From Hyphomicrobium sp. (GTDB taxonomy: Bacteria; Pseudomonadota; Alphaproteobacteria; Rhizobiales; Hyphomicrobiaceae): a stretch of 43,188 nucleotides of DNA. The translations under genes were made by a program, and so were the position numbers. The notes under the pieces were generated by a model. That model was not told the origin of the DNA. It worked only from the letters and a program-made list of their open reading frames with translations, and made no database searches. Below are positions 1 to 8,646 of the stretch, piece by piece. The stretch spans positions 1 to 43,188 of the forward strand of contig RXJH01000012.1 in assembly GCA_003987725.1 (NCBI GenBank). The letters run 5' to 3'. Each line of letters starts with the position of its first letter. Within the stretch, counting starts at the first letter, position 1.

Positions 1-85
1 CGTCTTGAGCAAGAATCCGCAGGCAATGAAGTTGAGTTGCTAAAACGGGCTGCCGAGCCCGGGCTCACAACAGAGTGTTCACAGC

Positions 86-241
86 CTAGCTAGACAGCAT
101 GGGGCGCCGCGGCAAAAGTTGCACGTGAGGATAGAACAATAAGCCGGCCCTCCCCAGAGCCGCCCATTCCTCAGCCAAGTCCCAAACCCATTCCTCAGCC
201 AAGTCAGGAAAGACATATAAGTGGTTGATGGACCCGTCAAT
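86..241 (-). other. Open frame without a start codon, probable gene remnant
   Basis: This minus-strand frame runs from a stop at about 244 to a stop at 86-88 with no plausible start codon. It reads like protein and contains an imperfect tandem peptide, DLAEEWVWDLAEEWAALG, created by a 24-bp in-frame duplication. I do not recognise the parent gene. The rest of bases 1-428 shows no gene with a start codon and ribosome binding site that I would support. The longer overlapping frames here are arginine-rich and look like GC-driven shadows. Confidence 0.2.
163..205. repeat. 19-bp direct repeat spaced 24 bp apart
   Basis: CCCATTCCTCAGCCAAGTC occurs at 163-181 and again, identically, at 187-205. The 24-bp period is a multiple of three and lies inside the remnant frame above, so it duplicates eight codons. 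Confidence 0.8.
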
Positions 242-428
242 TCATTGGGCGTTGCTCGTTTCACGCGGGAGCAACGAGAACCAATGCAACACGGCGGGCG
301 CATACCCCTTGGGTTTGCAATAGCTCGATGCCGGGACGAGGCACCGACGTGCCGTGAACGACGCTTTCCGCGCCGCGCTCGAACACTCAAACGATCACCG
401 CGAAAAGCAGACGTACCGCTATGCGCAA

Positions 429-854
429 TCAATGCTCGCGATGCAGGCAATGCTCGTGGTGGGATAGAGTGTCGATGATCCGGCACTTGGAAATGCGCCC
501 CTTGGCGCAGGCCTTGATCATATTCTCTACTTCTACCTTTAGCGCGGTCAGCCGTTCGATACGGCTGGTGATTGCGCAGAGGTGTTCCCGTGCGAGCGCA
601 TCCACCTTCGCGCATGAGCGCTGTGGCTGCTCGGCCAAGTCAAGAAGTTCGCGGATCGCATCAATCTCAAAGCCCAGTTCCCGCGCGTGACGGATAAAGC
701 GCAGCTTTTCGACGACCTTGGATCCGTAAAGACGCCGATTGCCGTCACTGCGTGGCGGCTGGGGCAACAGTCCGATGCTCTCGTAGTAGCGAATGGTCGG
801 CACCTTCACGCCGGCTTTTCGGGACAACCCGCCGATGGCCATAACGTCGCTCAT
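429..854 (-). CDS. MerR-family heavy-metal regulator, CadR/PbrR/ZntR type
   Basis: The 141-aa product has the N-terminal MerR winged-helix (VPTIRYYESIGLLP, then GNRRLY and FIRHARELGF). A long dimerisation helix follows, then a metal-binding C-terminus with cysteines at about 80, 114 and 123 (SCAKVDAL, KACAKGRISKCRII) and a His/Cys tail (HHEHCLHREH). That cysteine spacing is the signature of the divalent-metal subgroup sensing Zn, Cd or Pb, as opposed to CueR or MerR. The start is the ATG at 854. A MerR-type promoter begins eight bases upstream and reads away from this gene toward the ZIP permease, the usual divergent arrangement in which the regulator both represses and activates that promoter. 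Which metal it senses cannot be told from sequence. It is a paralogue of the regulator at 34144. Confidence 0.93.
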   Translation of the reverse strand: MSDVMAIGGLSRKAGVKVPTIRYYESIGLLPQPPRSDGNRRLYGSKVVEKLRFIRHARELGFEIDAIRELLDLAEQPQRSCAKVDALAREHLCAITSRIERLTALKVEVENMIKACAKGRISKCRIIDTLSHHEHCLHREH

Positions 855-861
855 AAATTGC

Positions 862-892
862 TTGCTCCTCTAGCCACTAGAGATATTAGCGT
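862..892 (+). promoter_or_regulatory. MerR-type promoter/operator driving the ZIP gene
   Basis: The -35 is TTGCTC (862-867) and the -10 is TAGCGT (887-892), with a 19-bp spacer holding the inverted repeat CTCTAG-CCA-CTAGAG (868-882). The long spacer with a centred palindrome is the hallmark of MerR-activated promoters, and the half-site resembles known PbrR/CadR operators. It points right. From here to the ZIP start at 1131 there is a leader of about 240 bases. The leader holds one short frame (900-950, 16 codons, no clear ribosome site) and nothing else I can support. Confidence 0.85.
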
Positions 893-1130
893 GTCGCATA
901 TGGAAACGAAAGGCTTGCCAATGACCAAAGGTTACCGCTTGTCCCACTGAGGCTATTAGCGGGCCTATCTGAAATTGAAAGTCTTAATGCCGCTAGCTCG
1001 AACAATTCGGCAGTGTTTTGTAAGCGCCTTTCCGACCTGGAGGTGGGCGGGCTGAACTTCAATTGTTCATATGAATTGCGTACGAAACGAAAGCCCGTCG
1101 TCTTCAAGGCACCAAAAGGAAAGCTCATCG

Positions 1131-1826
1131 ATGGCATTGACGTCGCCGCTTTATTACACGGTGATCCCCGTGATCGCCGCGGTCCTCGGAGCCGTGGCGG
1201 CGGTCTATCTACGACCTGGCCCTACCATGGCAAGCGCCATCCAACATTTTGCCGCCGGTGTCGTCTTCGCCGCGGCGGCCGGAGAGGTGTTGCCGGATCT
1301 TAAACACAGCTCATCGCTTTGGCCTATCGTCATCGGCGGCGCAGCTGGCATCGGCACTATGCTGATTTTCAAAGAACTGGGCGAGCGAACGAGTGGTCAG
1401 ACTGGCCTTGCGGCGCTGGTTGGTCTCGACCTTTTTATTGATGGGCTGGTTCTCGGACTCGGCTTCGCGGCGAGTGCCAAGGCAGGGTTGCTTCTGACTG
1501 TCGCGCTTACACTCGAAGTTCTATTTCTCGGCCTTTCGCTCGCGGCCGAGCTCAGCGAGGTCGCTCTTTCTCGGTTCCGACGCGTCGGGATTGTGGGCGG
1601 TGCGGCGCTCCTCTTACCCGCTGGAGCCTTCGCCGCCTCGGGGATTGCGCGCCTATCGCCGGCGACGCTGAGTGGATTTATGGCATTCGCCTTGATTGCT
1701 CTTCTCTACTTAGTGACGGAGGAATTGCTCGTTGATGCGCATGAAACTCCCGACCGGCCATGGGTAACCGCGCTGTTTTTTATCGGATTCTTGCTTCTTC
1801 TCGTTCTGGAACAACTCCTCGTCTGA
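1131..1826 (+). CDS. ZIP-family metal permease, atypical metal site
   Basis: This is a 231-aa polytopic inner-membrane protein with about eight hydrophobic segments. The ATG at 1131 is chosen because AAGGAAAG lies just upstream; an earlier in-frame ATG at 1071 would add a polar tail without a ribosome site. The fold resembles ZIP/GufA transporters: a helix with HFAAGVVFAAAAGEVLPD near residues 39-56, and a helix pair at about 95-140. The canonical transport-site motifs HNxPEG and HExPxG are replaced by DLFIDGL (D100, D104) and LEVLFLGL (E129), so the metal-binding histidines are absent. A typical ZIP imports divalent metal. Here it sits under a resistance-type MerR promoter next to an exporter, so the direction or role may differ. 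It is followed by a second operator and the ATPase. Confidence 0.75.
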   Translation: MALTSPLYYTVIPVIAAVLGAVAAVYLRPGPTMASAIQHFAAGVVFAAAAGEVLPDLKHSSSLWPIVIGGAAGIGTMLIFKELGERTSGQTGLAALVGLDLFIDGLVLGLGFAASAKAGLLLTVALTLEVLFLGLSLAAELSEVALSRFRRVGIVGGAALLLPAGAFAASGIARLSPATLSGFMAFALIALLYLVTEELLVDAHETPDRPWVTALFFIGFLLLLVLEQLLV

Positions 1827-1854
1827 GGCACTACAGCGGCATCGACAATATCTC

Positions 1855-1885
1855 TTGTTCCTCTAGTCACTAGAGGAAGTAGTCT
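1855..1885 (+). promoter_or_regulatory. MerR-type promoter/operator driving the P-type ATPase
   Basis: TTGTTC (1855-1860) and TAGTCT (1880-1885) are separated by 19 bp carrying a perfect palindrome CCTCTAG-TCA-CTAGAGG (1860-1876). It lies 29 bases before the ATPase start and has the same half-site as the promoter at 862, so the regulator at 429-854 (or the one at 34144) probably controls both. Confidence 0.87.
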
Positions 1886-1913
1886 CTCGTTGCGAGCAGG
1901 CAAAGGAAGCACG

Positions 1914-4103
1914 ATGGTCACCACAGTTAAAACGCGATTTCGCGTCGCCGGCATGGATTGCGCGGGTTGTGCAACCAAGATCGATACGGCCGTGCGCCGA
2001 ATGCCGGGCGTCGAGGATGTCGCCGTGTCTGTCGCCGCCGGGACGATGACCGTGACCCATCAGGCCACGGCTGACCTCGGTGAAGTCGAGAAAAAAGTGA
2101 CGGGACTAGGATACAAAATTTCTCCTGCATCGGCTCATCCAATCGAATTGAACAAGAACGGTCACCGTGACCACGGCTCCCTCCACAAGGACGAAGACGC
2201 TATTGGCGTCGCCGATCTACATGGTCATGAGGTTGTCGGCGCACAGGACGCCTGGTGGCAAAGCGGAAAGGCACGCTTGACTATCGCGTGTGCCGCCGCC
2301 TTGGCCGTGGCATACGTCATTGGCAAGCTCGCACCGCCCTTTGCGCCCTATGCGTTCACGGCAGCAATGTTGGTTGGGCTTCTGCCGATCGCGCGCCGTG
2401 CCGTGATGGGCGCTCTGGCAGGCGCGCCTTTTTCCATCGAAACGTTGATGACTGTCGCGGCGGCCGGAGCGGTGCTCATCAATGCCGCAGAGGAAGCGGC
2501 GGCCGTCGTCTTCCTGTTCTTGGTGGGCGAGTTGCTGGAGGGAGTGGCCGCCGGAAAGGCCCGCGCTAGCATTCAGTCGTTGACGTCGCTTGTGCCGAAA
2601 AGCGCGCTTCTGGAGAAGGCTGGTGGCACAGTCGAGATCCCAGCGGAGACGCTGGCCGTGGGCGACGTCATTTTGGTGCGACCAGGCGACCGAGTTTCGG
2701 CCGATGGCATCATCATTTCCGGTGAAGGCGGGATCGATGAAGCGCCAGTGACAGGTGAAAGCACGCCGGTTCGTAAAGGCGTGAACGCCGAAGTGTTTGC
2801 GGGAACCGTCAACGGCGAAGCCGCGCTTCGCGTGAAGGTTACGGCTTCTGCGGCCGACAACACCATTGCGCGCGTCGTCAAACTCGTTGAGGAAGCCCAA
2901 GAATCCAAAGCACCAACCGAACGCTTCATTGACCGCTTCTCGCGCTACTACACGCCGGGCGTCGTCGTTGTCGCGGCGCTGGTCGCTGTTATCCCGCCGC
3001 TGGTGTTCGGCGGCGAATGGCACGAGTGGATCTATAAGGGTTTGGCCATTCTTTTGATCGGCTGCCCGTGTGCGCTGGTGATCTCAACGCCGGCCGCAAT
3101 CGCAGCTTCCCTCTCGTCAGGAGCCCGAAGGGGATTGTTGTTGAAGGGCGGTGCCGTTCTTGAGAATCTTCGTACCGTTACGGCAGTGGCCTTCGACAAG
3201 ACAGGGACGCTCACGGAGGGGAGACCGAAAGTCACCGACCTAGTCGATTTCGCACTTTCGGCACCCGACGTCCTGACGTTTGCCGCGGCGTTGGAAAAGG
3301 GCTCCAGCCATCCCCTGGGGAAAGCAATCCTGGCACAGGCAACGTCAGACAATATAGATCTACCGCCCCTGACGGACGCGAAGGCTCACGGCGGAAAGGG
3401 TATCTCTGGGACTGTCGAAGGCAAGCAAATGTTTCTTGGTTCTCCGAAAGCAGCGGACGACCGCGCGCAGTTATCGGAAGAGCAACGGGATCGTATTAAG
3501 GCTCTCAACGAAGAGGGGAAGACGGTTTCTGTGCTTATCGTCGACGGGGGCATCGCCGGCGCGATAGCGATGCGGGATGAGCCGCGCCGCGATGCCGCGA
3601 AAGGCCTCATGGCCTTGGCCAAATCGGGCATTAAAACCGTGATGCTGACAGGGGACAATAAGCGCACGGCAGATGCCATCGGCAAGCAGCTGGGCATCGA
3701 GGAGGTCCGCGCGGACCTTTTGCCGGCTGACAAGCAGCGGATCGTTTGCGAGATGCAGCGCGAAGGTCTGGTCGTCGCCAAGGTGGGCGATGGCATCAAT
3801 GACGCGCCCGCGCTCGCGGCAGCCGATGTCGGCATCGCGATGGGTGGCGGGACAGATGTAGCACTTGAAACCGCCGATGCCGCAGCGCTTCACGGCCGCG
3901 TGGCCGACGTCGCGGCGATGATAGAGCTATCAAAACGCACAATGGCAAATATCCGGCAGAACATTTCGATCGCACTGGGTCTAAAGGCCATTTTTCTCGT
4001 TACGACAATCGTGGGACTAACCGGGTTATGGCCCGCAATTCTAGCTGATACCGGAGCCACAGTGCTTGTCACGCTAAACGCTATGCGTCTTCTTCGCGTT
4101 TAG
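1914..4103 (+). CDS. Heavy-metal P1B-2 ATPase exporting Zn2+/Cd2+/Pb2+
   Basis: This 729-aa inner-membrane ATPase of the ZntA/CadA group pumps divalent soft metals from cytoplasm to periplasm. The start is the ATG at 1914, behind AAAGGAAG; the frame is open further up through a TTG at 1890. Domains in order are: an N-terminal HMA domain with GMDCAGC (C16, C19), a short His-containing linker, the transmembrane pair, the actuator domain (TGES), the CPC transport site (C384-P-C386), the phosphorylation site DKTGTL (D428), the HP motif (SSHPLG) and GDGINDAP. The last two helices carry GLKAIFL and LADTGATVLVTLNAMRLL, whose Lys and Asp define the Zn/Cd/Pb subgroup rather than the Cu one. Its promoter carries a MerR-type operator. 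It is intact. Confidence 0.96.
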   Translation: MVTTVKTRFRVAGMDCAGCATKIDTAVRRMPGVEDVAVSVAAGTMTVTHQATADLGEVEKKVTGLGYKISPASAHPIELNKNGHRDHGSLHKDEDAIGVADLHGHEVVGAQDAWWQSGKARLTIACAAALAVAYVIGKLAPPFAPYAFTAAMLVGLLPIARRAVMGALAGAPFSIETLMTVAAAGAVLINAAEEAAAVVFLFLVGELLEGVAAGKARASIQSLTSLVPKSALLEKAGGTVEIPAETLAVGDVILVRPGDRVSADGIIISGEGGIDEAPVTGESTPVRKGVNAEVFAGTVNGEAALRVKVTASAADNTIARVVKLVEEAQESKAPTERFIDRFSRYYTPGVVVVAALVAVIPPLVFGGEWHEWIYKGLAILLIGCPCALVISTPAAIAASLSSGARRGLLLKGGAVLENLRTVTAVAFDKTGTLTEGRPKVTDLVDFALSAPDVLTFAAALEKGSSHPLGKAILAQATSDNIDLPPLTDAKAHGGKGISGTVEGKQMFLGSPKAADDRAQLSEEQRDRIKALNEEGKTVSVLIVDGGIAGAIAMRDEPRRDAAKGLMALAKSGIKTVMLTGDNKRTADAIGKQLGIEEVRADLLPADKQRIVCEMQREGLVVAKVGDGINDAPALAAADVGIAMGGGTDVALETADAAALHGRVADVAAMIELSKRTMANIRQNISIALGLKAIFLVTTIVGLTGLWPAILADTGATVLVTLNAMRLLRV

Positions 4104-4217
4104 TCACCGACGGATCGTGACTTTATACCCCGCGCGAGAGAAGAACTCTTCCATCGTAAGTTCGTCAAGCTTGCCGACGAGATCAGCTGCCCGATGGTTC
4201 GCTCGTCGCATCGTCAC
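4104..4217 (-). CDS. Possible 37-aa protein of unknown function
   Basis: A short frame starts at a GTG (4215-4217) with GGAGGG about eight bases upstream, and has an in-frame ATG at 4209-4211. It encodes a charged peptide ending EEFFSRAGYKVTIRR and stops directly beside the ATPase stop, convergently. It lies downstream of the XRE gene on the same strand and could be its operon partner. I recognise no family. The good ribosome site is the main support. Confidence 0.3.
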   Translation of the reverse strand: MTMRRANHRAADLVGKLDELTMEEFFSRAGYKVTIRR

Positions 4218-4274
4218 TGCCCGCCCTCCGTGCAACCCGGTGGGTTTAATAAAACTCTGAGATTTTTTGATCGA

Positions 4275-4664
4275 TTAGCCATGAATTTCTTTGTCTGAGG
4301 TGCGTCGTCTTCTTGCAACCGGCGTCAGCTTCAACTGGAACTGGAACTCGACCCTCACATCTGGATCGACAATCCAAAGCAACCGAACCAGTCGCTCGAG
4401 TGAAAATCGGTCGAATTTACCGTGACGAATGCGCGATATTTCGGTCGGACAAATTCCCGTTGCCGCCTCGAGAGCAGCAGCCGTACCCCATTTATTTTTG
4501 ACCGACTCCATGAGTTTCTCTGCAACTAACTTCATCGCAACATCGACGTCCGCGTTCCACTTTTCAAACATCTCCGCCTCGGAAGGGCCAAGCTCTTCAA
4601 CGCCAAATCCAGCACGCCGCGTCTTCGCACTAAATCGCGCTGGTGTTGTTTCTGATTTTCTCAT
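4275..4664 (-). CDS. XRE-type helix-turn-helix protein
   Basis: This 129-aa cytoplasmic protein has a compact HTH at residues about 60-100 (AAALEAATGICPTEISRIRHG, then FSLERLVRLLWIVD). This pattern matches XRE-family antitoxin-like regulators, in which an Ser-Arg-Ile-Arg helix contacts DNA. The N-terminal 40 residues and the Arg-rich C-terminus are not conserved features that I know. No RelE/HigB-type toxin is visible on either side, so it is an orphan unless the 37-codon frame downstream is its partner. It follows the halogenase gene on the same strand by 24 bases and might be cotranscribed. Confidence 0.7.
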   Translation of the reverse strand: MRKSETTPARFSAKTRRAGFGVEELGPSEAEMFEKWNADVDVAMKLVAEKLMESVKNKWGTAAALEAATGICPTEISRIRHGKFDRFSLERLVRLLWIVDPDVRVEFQFQLKLTPVARRRRTSDKEIHG

Positions 4665-4688
4665 GGTCAGGCACCGATCTATTTGGCT

Positions 4689-6335
4689 TCAGTTTTTCTT
4701 TGGCTTCGGCGGATGAAGTGGGAGCTTGATTTTCGTGGCGGCCGGGAAGAATGCGGGAATCGGCGGAGGGCGCGAGGCACGTTCCCCCCATACGAAGTGG
4801 TTGCCTCGCAAGAATTCGCTTTGCGGCACGAGCTTTCGGAGTTGATTTGCTCGCGCGGCCCGGATTGCTTGTCGGTATCGGTCGTACACACTGCGCTTCA
4901 GATGGTGTGCATTCGCCAAATGGGCGTCGCTGTAGTAACCTTTAGAGATCAAAAGAAGAGCGTACACCGGGCCGCCGAAAAGGAAGGTGCTGGCAAGGTC
5001 AAGATCCTCCGGCGATCTCGTCCGCCAGATGCTGAGATTCTCCTGAAGTCGATCTGAAAGCTTCAGCTCTTCTCGCGCGGCGCGCCAATATTTGGAATCC
5101 TGCCGATTATTGAGGTGATAGTGGAGCTGCACCAAGTCCCGCACCTCATCGTACAACCGATGAACCTGACGATTGAATGCTGTAGTAAATTCCGGCTCAA
5201 AATCTTTGGTGGGCATGAATCGACGGAGCCACCGCACGGCAAGATCCGTCATGAAGATAGCGGTCGATTCGAGCGGTTCGATAAAGCCACCGGCGAGGCC
5301 TAAGGCTACGCAATTCTTTACCCACGCGTTGCGGACGCGGCCGGTCTGGATCGGTATGACGCGCGGTTCCGCGCCTTTGACTTGGCCGGCGTAATGGCGA
5401 AGTAGCTCGTCTGCAGCGTCTTCGTCCGAAATAAATCGGCTGGAATAGATGTAGCCGGTGCCAACACGGCTCGTGAGTGGGATGTTGAAATTCCACCCGG
5501 CTGAAAAGCCGGTCGCTTTGGTTGCCGGCGAGATGCGGGTTACATCGTTATGCGGAATTTGAATGACCGCGGCGCGATCATTCAGCAGATGATCCGCATA
5601 TGATATGAATGGTTCTCCGAGAGTCTTTTGAAGAATAGATCCTCGGAACCCCGTGCAATCAACGACAAGGTCGATAGCGTGTTCACCGTGTTCTCGCAAA
5701 TCGAGACTCTTTACGAATCCCTTTTCGTCGAGTGCGATCGAATCCACCGTATCCAGGATGTGAATGACACCCCTTCGAGTGGCAAGCTCCTTTAAGAACT
5801 CTGCAACTTTAGTAGCGTCGAAATGATAAGTATATCCAATCTCGCCACTAAATTCCGGATCTTCAGGCGCTCTCGGCGAAAGATCGCCTTTGACAATCTC
5901 TACGACGGGAGAGAATGCGCGGACGTACGACATCCCGGCAGAAGGATCGGAGCGCGCCGGATCGAAGGTGATGAAATAATCGGCCAGATGATGACCGTCT
6001 AGGATCGGCGGAGCATTCAGGATGTTCAAAAACTCTGTCGAATTGCCTCGGCGGTCGTGATTCCAATTCACGAAATGCGCGGCGACTTTGAAAGTCGCGT
6101 TTGTTGCCTTGAAGAACTCGGACTCGGAGATACCCAATTGGTGAAGGAGGACCACCATCCCAGGTAAGCTTGCTTCTCCGACGCCGACGATGGGGATATC
6201 CGGCGACTCGATAAGCGTGATCTCGATGCTCTTTCGGGGGTCTTCAGAAGTACAGTAGCGATTGAGAAACGCGGCTGCCAGCCACCCCGCGGTACCCCCG
6301 CCCACTATTGTAATCTTGCGTATCGGCTTCCCCAT
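4689..6335 (-). CDS. Flavin-dependent halogenase (tryptophan halogenase family)
   Basis: The 548-aa product belongs to the FADH2-dependent halogenase superfamily, which makes HOCl or HOBr from O2 and halide and transfers it via a lysine chloramine. The FAD-binding motif is GGGTAGW (residues 12-18), followed by IVGVGEASLPG. The segment FKVAAHFVNW carries K83 at the place of the catalytic lysine. The family WxWxIP signature is present as WNFNIP (281-286), with Phe for the second Trp. VGTGYIYSSRFISDEDA follows, as expected. The ATG at 6335 is chosen over upstream in-frame codons because AGAGAGG precedes it and it starts one base after the stop of the MFS gene. The substrate is unknown. The adjacent transporter suggests that a small organic molecule is moved and modified by the same unit. 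Confidence 0.85.
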   Translation of the reverse strand: MGKPIRKITIVGGGTAGWLAAAFLNRYCTSEDPRKSIEITLIESPDIPIVGVGEASLPGMVVLLHQLGISESEFFKATNATFKVAAHFVNWNHDRRGNSTEFLNILNAPPILDGHHLADYFITFDPARSDPSAGMSYVRAFSPVVEIVKGDLSPRAPEDPEFSGEIGYTYHFDATKVAEFLKELATRRGVIHILDTVDSIALDEKGFVKSLDLREHGEHAIDLVVDCTGFRGSILQKTLGEPFISYADHLLNDRAAVIQIPHNDVTRISPATKATGFSAGWNFNIPLTSRVGTGYIYSSRFISDEDAADELLRHYAGQVKGAEPRVIPIQTGRVRNAWVKNCVALGLAGGFIEPLESTAIFMTDLAVRWLRRFMPTKDFEPEFTTAFNRQVHRLYDEVRDLVQLHYHLNNRQDSKYWRAAREELKLSDRLQENLSIWRTRSPEDLDLASTFLFGGPVYALLLISKGYYSDAHLANAHHLKRSVYDRYRQAIRAARANQLRKLVPQSEFLRGNHFVWGERASRPPPIPAFFPAATKIKLPLHPPKPKKN

Positions 6336-6336
6336 A

Positions 6337-7935
6337 TCATTGCCTCTCTGTCTGCAGGGATCCGCGCTCGGCAAGCTGCTCCAAGCGGCGACTTCTCGTT
6401 TCAATCAGTATGATGAGCGCCAGGATCGACGCGAACGTCATCGATGCCGCTCCGACGAGCGCGATCGACTGGGTGGAAGGAGTGGCAAGCCCGCTACTTA
6501 CGAGCGCGACGACAACCAAGCCGCCTAGTTTTGTGGATGCCGCCGCTAAGCCGCCGCCTCTTGCGCGCATGTGAGTGGGATAAATTTCCGAGGCGTACAC
6601 GGACACGACGGCCGACAGCGAGCTGACACCGCAGATTGGCACTACCATGAGCAATGCTACGAGGAGCCGGTCGCCAGCAAGAGATCCGCCGAGAAACACG
6701 AATGCAAAGAGCGCCACCGTGATGACAGAAGTCAAAAGAATGATCGTCTTACGGCTGCTCCAGGCTCCATAAAGCCATGCAACGATGAACGTTGAAGGCA
6801 GACCCCACAGCGCCGCATTTCGAAGGATCCCGTCGGCATCCGAAAATCCGATCTGGCGCAAGTTGGTCGGCATCCATAAGTTCAAGCCAAATAGGACGAG
6901 GCCCGATCCAAATCCAATCCAAATGATAACCAGGGTGTGAGCAAGGAAAGTGCCTCTGAACAGCTCCGTCCAATGGTCGTCCAGTGCAGCTGCTGGGATG
7001 GGGATCTCTTTTATCTGAGCGCCGTAACGCGCCATCACCGCGTGTGCATCCGCGTCTCTTCCCGTGGCGACAAGGAATCGCGGAGACTCCGGAATCCAGC
7101 GGTTAAGCGCAATGAGTGCGAGACCAGTGGGTAAGCCGATGAGCCACAGGATGCGCCAACTGAAGATTGGGACCAGCGCGGCAGCGAGCCAACTCGTAAT
7201 CACGTAAGCGCCTGCAACATCGGCGCCGATCAATACCATCAACGCGCCACGATACTTAGCCGGCATTGTTTCAGCGAGAAGCGTGTAACAAATGGGGAGC
7301 ATCCCACCGACGCACATCCCCATGAGCAAGCACATCGCCAAATTCCAGGTGAAACTTGGCATTGCCCCGCAAATCGATGTGGCTATGAAGCCAATGCCGG
7401 CATAGAGGATCGAGGCTCGCCTGCCGATCCTGTCACCAAGGCAGCCCCAGAGCACCGAACCTAGAACGGTGCCGGTGATCGCAGCCAGCGCAATGAGGGA
7501 TACCGGGACCGTGGCATGAGGATTGATCGGCGACCATAAATTGTATTCCAGCGACATGCCGGGCATGACAAATGCGAGGGTCGTCGGCTTCATCACATCA
7601 ATGGTGACCGCAAACGCCATGGCGATCAAAAGCCCAACGTGTGCAGAGCTAATCTTCACATCATCGAGCGTATTCACCTCGAGTTGCGACATCCGGCTAG
7701 CAAGAGCGTTCGCAGAGCGCGGAAGCAGGCCGTATAGGCTGATCAACAGTCCTGCGACGATCGCAAACATGCCTAGGATCATCGTTTGATCCATCGGCAT
7801 TCCTGCCAATTGGTATCCCATATCCCGGGCCATCAGAAACATCGGGATATGCGCAAATACACCTGCGGTAACCGCGGCCACTCCAATCCAAAAGGCGGTC
7901 GCGTTTGCGAAACTTCTTTCGCCGACTGGCGCCAT
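6337..7935 (-). CDS. MFS transporter, sugar/aromatic-acid porter-like
   Basis: This is a 532-aa inner-membrane secondary transporter. The MFS signature is GCLGDRIGRRAS in the loop after the second core helix, with WIPESPRFLVATGR in the central loop as in the sugar-porter and aromatic acid-H+ symporter groups. It is longer than a standard 12-helix member because residues 1-75 add two hydrophobic segments, suggesting about 14 helices. The ATG at 7935 follows a G-rich ribosome site. The stop is separated from the halogenase start by one base, so the two are translationally coupled. The substrate cannot be inferred; the halogenase substrate or product is a reasonable guess. Confidence 0.88.
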   Translation of the reverse strand: MAPVGERSFANATAFWIGVAAVTAGVFAHIPMFLMARDMGYQLAGMPMDQTMILGMFAIVAGLLISLYGLLPRSANALASRMSQLEVNTLDDVKISSAHVGLLIAMAFAVTIDVMKPTTLAFVMPGMSLEYNLWSPINPHATVPVSLIALAAITGTVLGSVLWGCLGDRIGRRASILYAGIGFIATSICGAMPSFTWNLAMCLLMGMCVGGMLPICYTLLAETMPAKYRGALMVLIGADVAGAYVITSWLAAALVPIFSWRILWLIGLPTGLALIALNRWIPESPRFLVATGRDADAHAVMARYGAQIKEIPIPAAALDDHWTELFRGTFLAHTLVIIWIGFGSGLVLFGLNLWMPTNLRQIGFSDADGILRNAALWGLPSTFIVAWLYGAWSSRKTIILLTSVITVALFAFVFLGGSLAGDRLLVALLMVVPICGVSSLSAVVSVYASEIYPTHMRARGGGLAAASTKLGGLVVVALVSSGLATPSTQSIALVGAASMTFASILALIILIETRSRRLEQLAERGSLQTERQ

Positions 7936-8037
7936 GTTGCGTGCCCCCCTCTATACCCACCATTCGTTTAGATGCGTCATTGCCACCATAAAAAGCAGGC
8001 CGCCGAGGCGTGGGTGCGCCTCAGCGGTATTGGATCG

Positions 8038-8367
8038 CTATCCTTTGCCGTAGCGGAAATTGGAGACGCACCTTCTCGACCCCGGCAGGCAATCTTCTTT
8101 GCCGTTATTTTCATACCCGCCCCGGTGTGGCGTGTCGGTGTTTGGCGGCCAGTTCTGTGGGAGGCGATCAGCCTTATGGCAATATGTGCGTTTCTGAAGA
8201 TTGTGGCAGTGCCTATAGGAGTGGGCGTCGGCGACGACAATTCGCCCGTCCGGAAGGGCAGTGCTATCTGGTGCACTCTGCGCTTCGAAGGAAACGAGAG
8301 TGGTGCTGACGATCGATACAAAAACCGTCGCTCTTAATGCGGAGATTGGCCGAAAAGTAAATTGCAT
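8038..8367 (-). CDS. Small secreted Cys/His-containing protein, unknown function
   Basis: This 109-aa protein starts at the ATG at 8367, behind AAGGA at nine bases. Residues 1-32 form a signal peptide ending SFEAQSA. The mature part is hydrophilic with four cysteines and several histidines (SYRHCHNLQKRTYCHK, then a CLPGSRRC pair near the end), consistent with two disulfides or a metal site in the periplasm. Longer upstream frames lack a signal and a ribosome site. It lies between the MFS gene and the small exported protein at 8647, and no family is recognised. The 8368-8646 stretch upstream shows no other gene. Confidence 0.55.
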   Translation of the reverse strand: MQFTFRPISALRATVFVSIVSTTLVSFEAQSAPDSTALPDGRIVVADAHSYRHCHNLQKRTYCHKADRLPQNWPPNTDTPHRGGYENNGKEDCLPGSRRCVSNFRYGKG

Positions 8368-8646
8368 GTTGGCGTGTCCTTGTTGACTGAATGGCGGCTT
8401 CTCACTTCGCCAAGGAGCTTGACCCCGCGCGGACTGCGTCCACATCCAGGCCGCATCATGTTTCGGCCGGATCGCAGACAGCGAGGTAACCAAGCACCGA
8501 CAAACGGACTTCGGCCGATGAGCCAAGTCGTTTGATTGGCGACAAGTCCGTGTCGGTGCGCACGCAATGAACGCGTGCTCCGACTGACTTTCATTGATTG
8601 AAATTGTGATATCGCGCGCGTATCTCGCGTTCGCGAAACGTAGCGC

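Noticed and set aside
900-950. A 16-codon leader peptide after the first MerR-type promoter
   Set aside because: It is placed plausibly in the long leader but has no ribosome site and no attenuator-like structure.
2217-3023. A 268-codon minus-strand frame inside the P-type ATPase
   Set aside because: It is rich in Arg, His and Asp with no domain, and is a shadow of the conserved ATPase frame.
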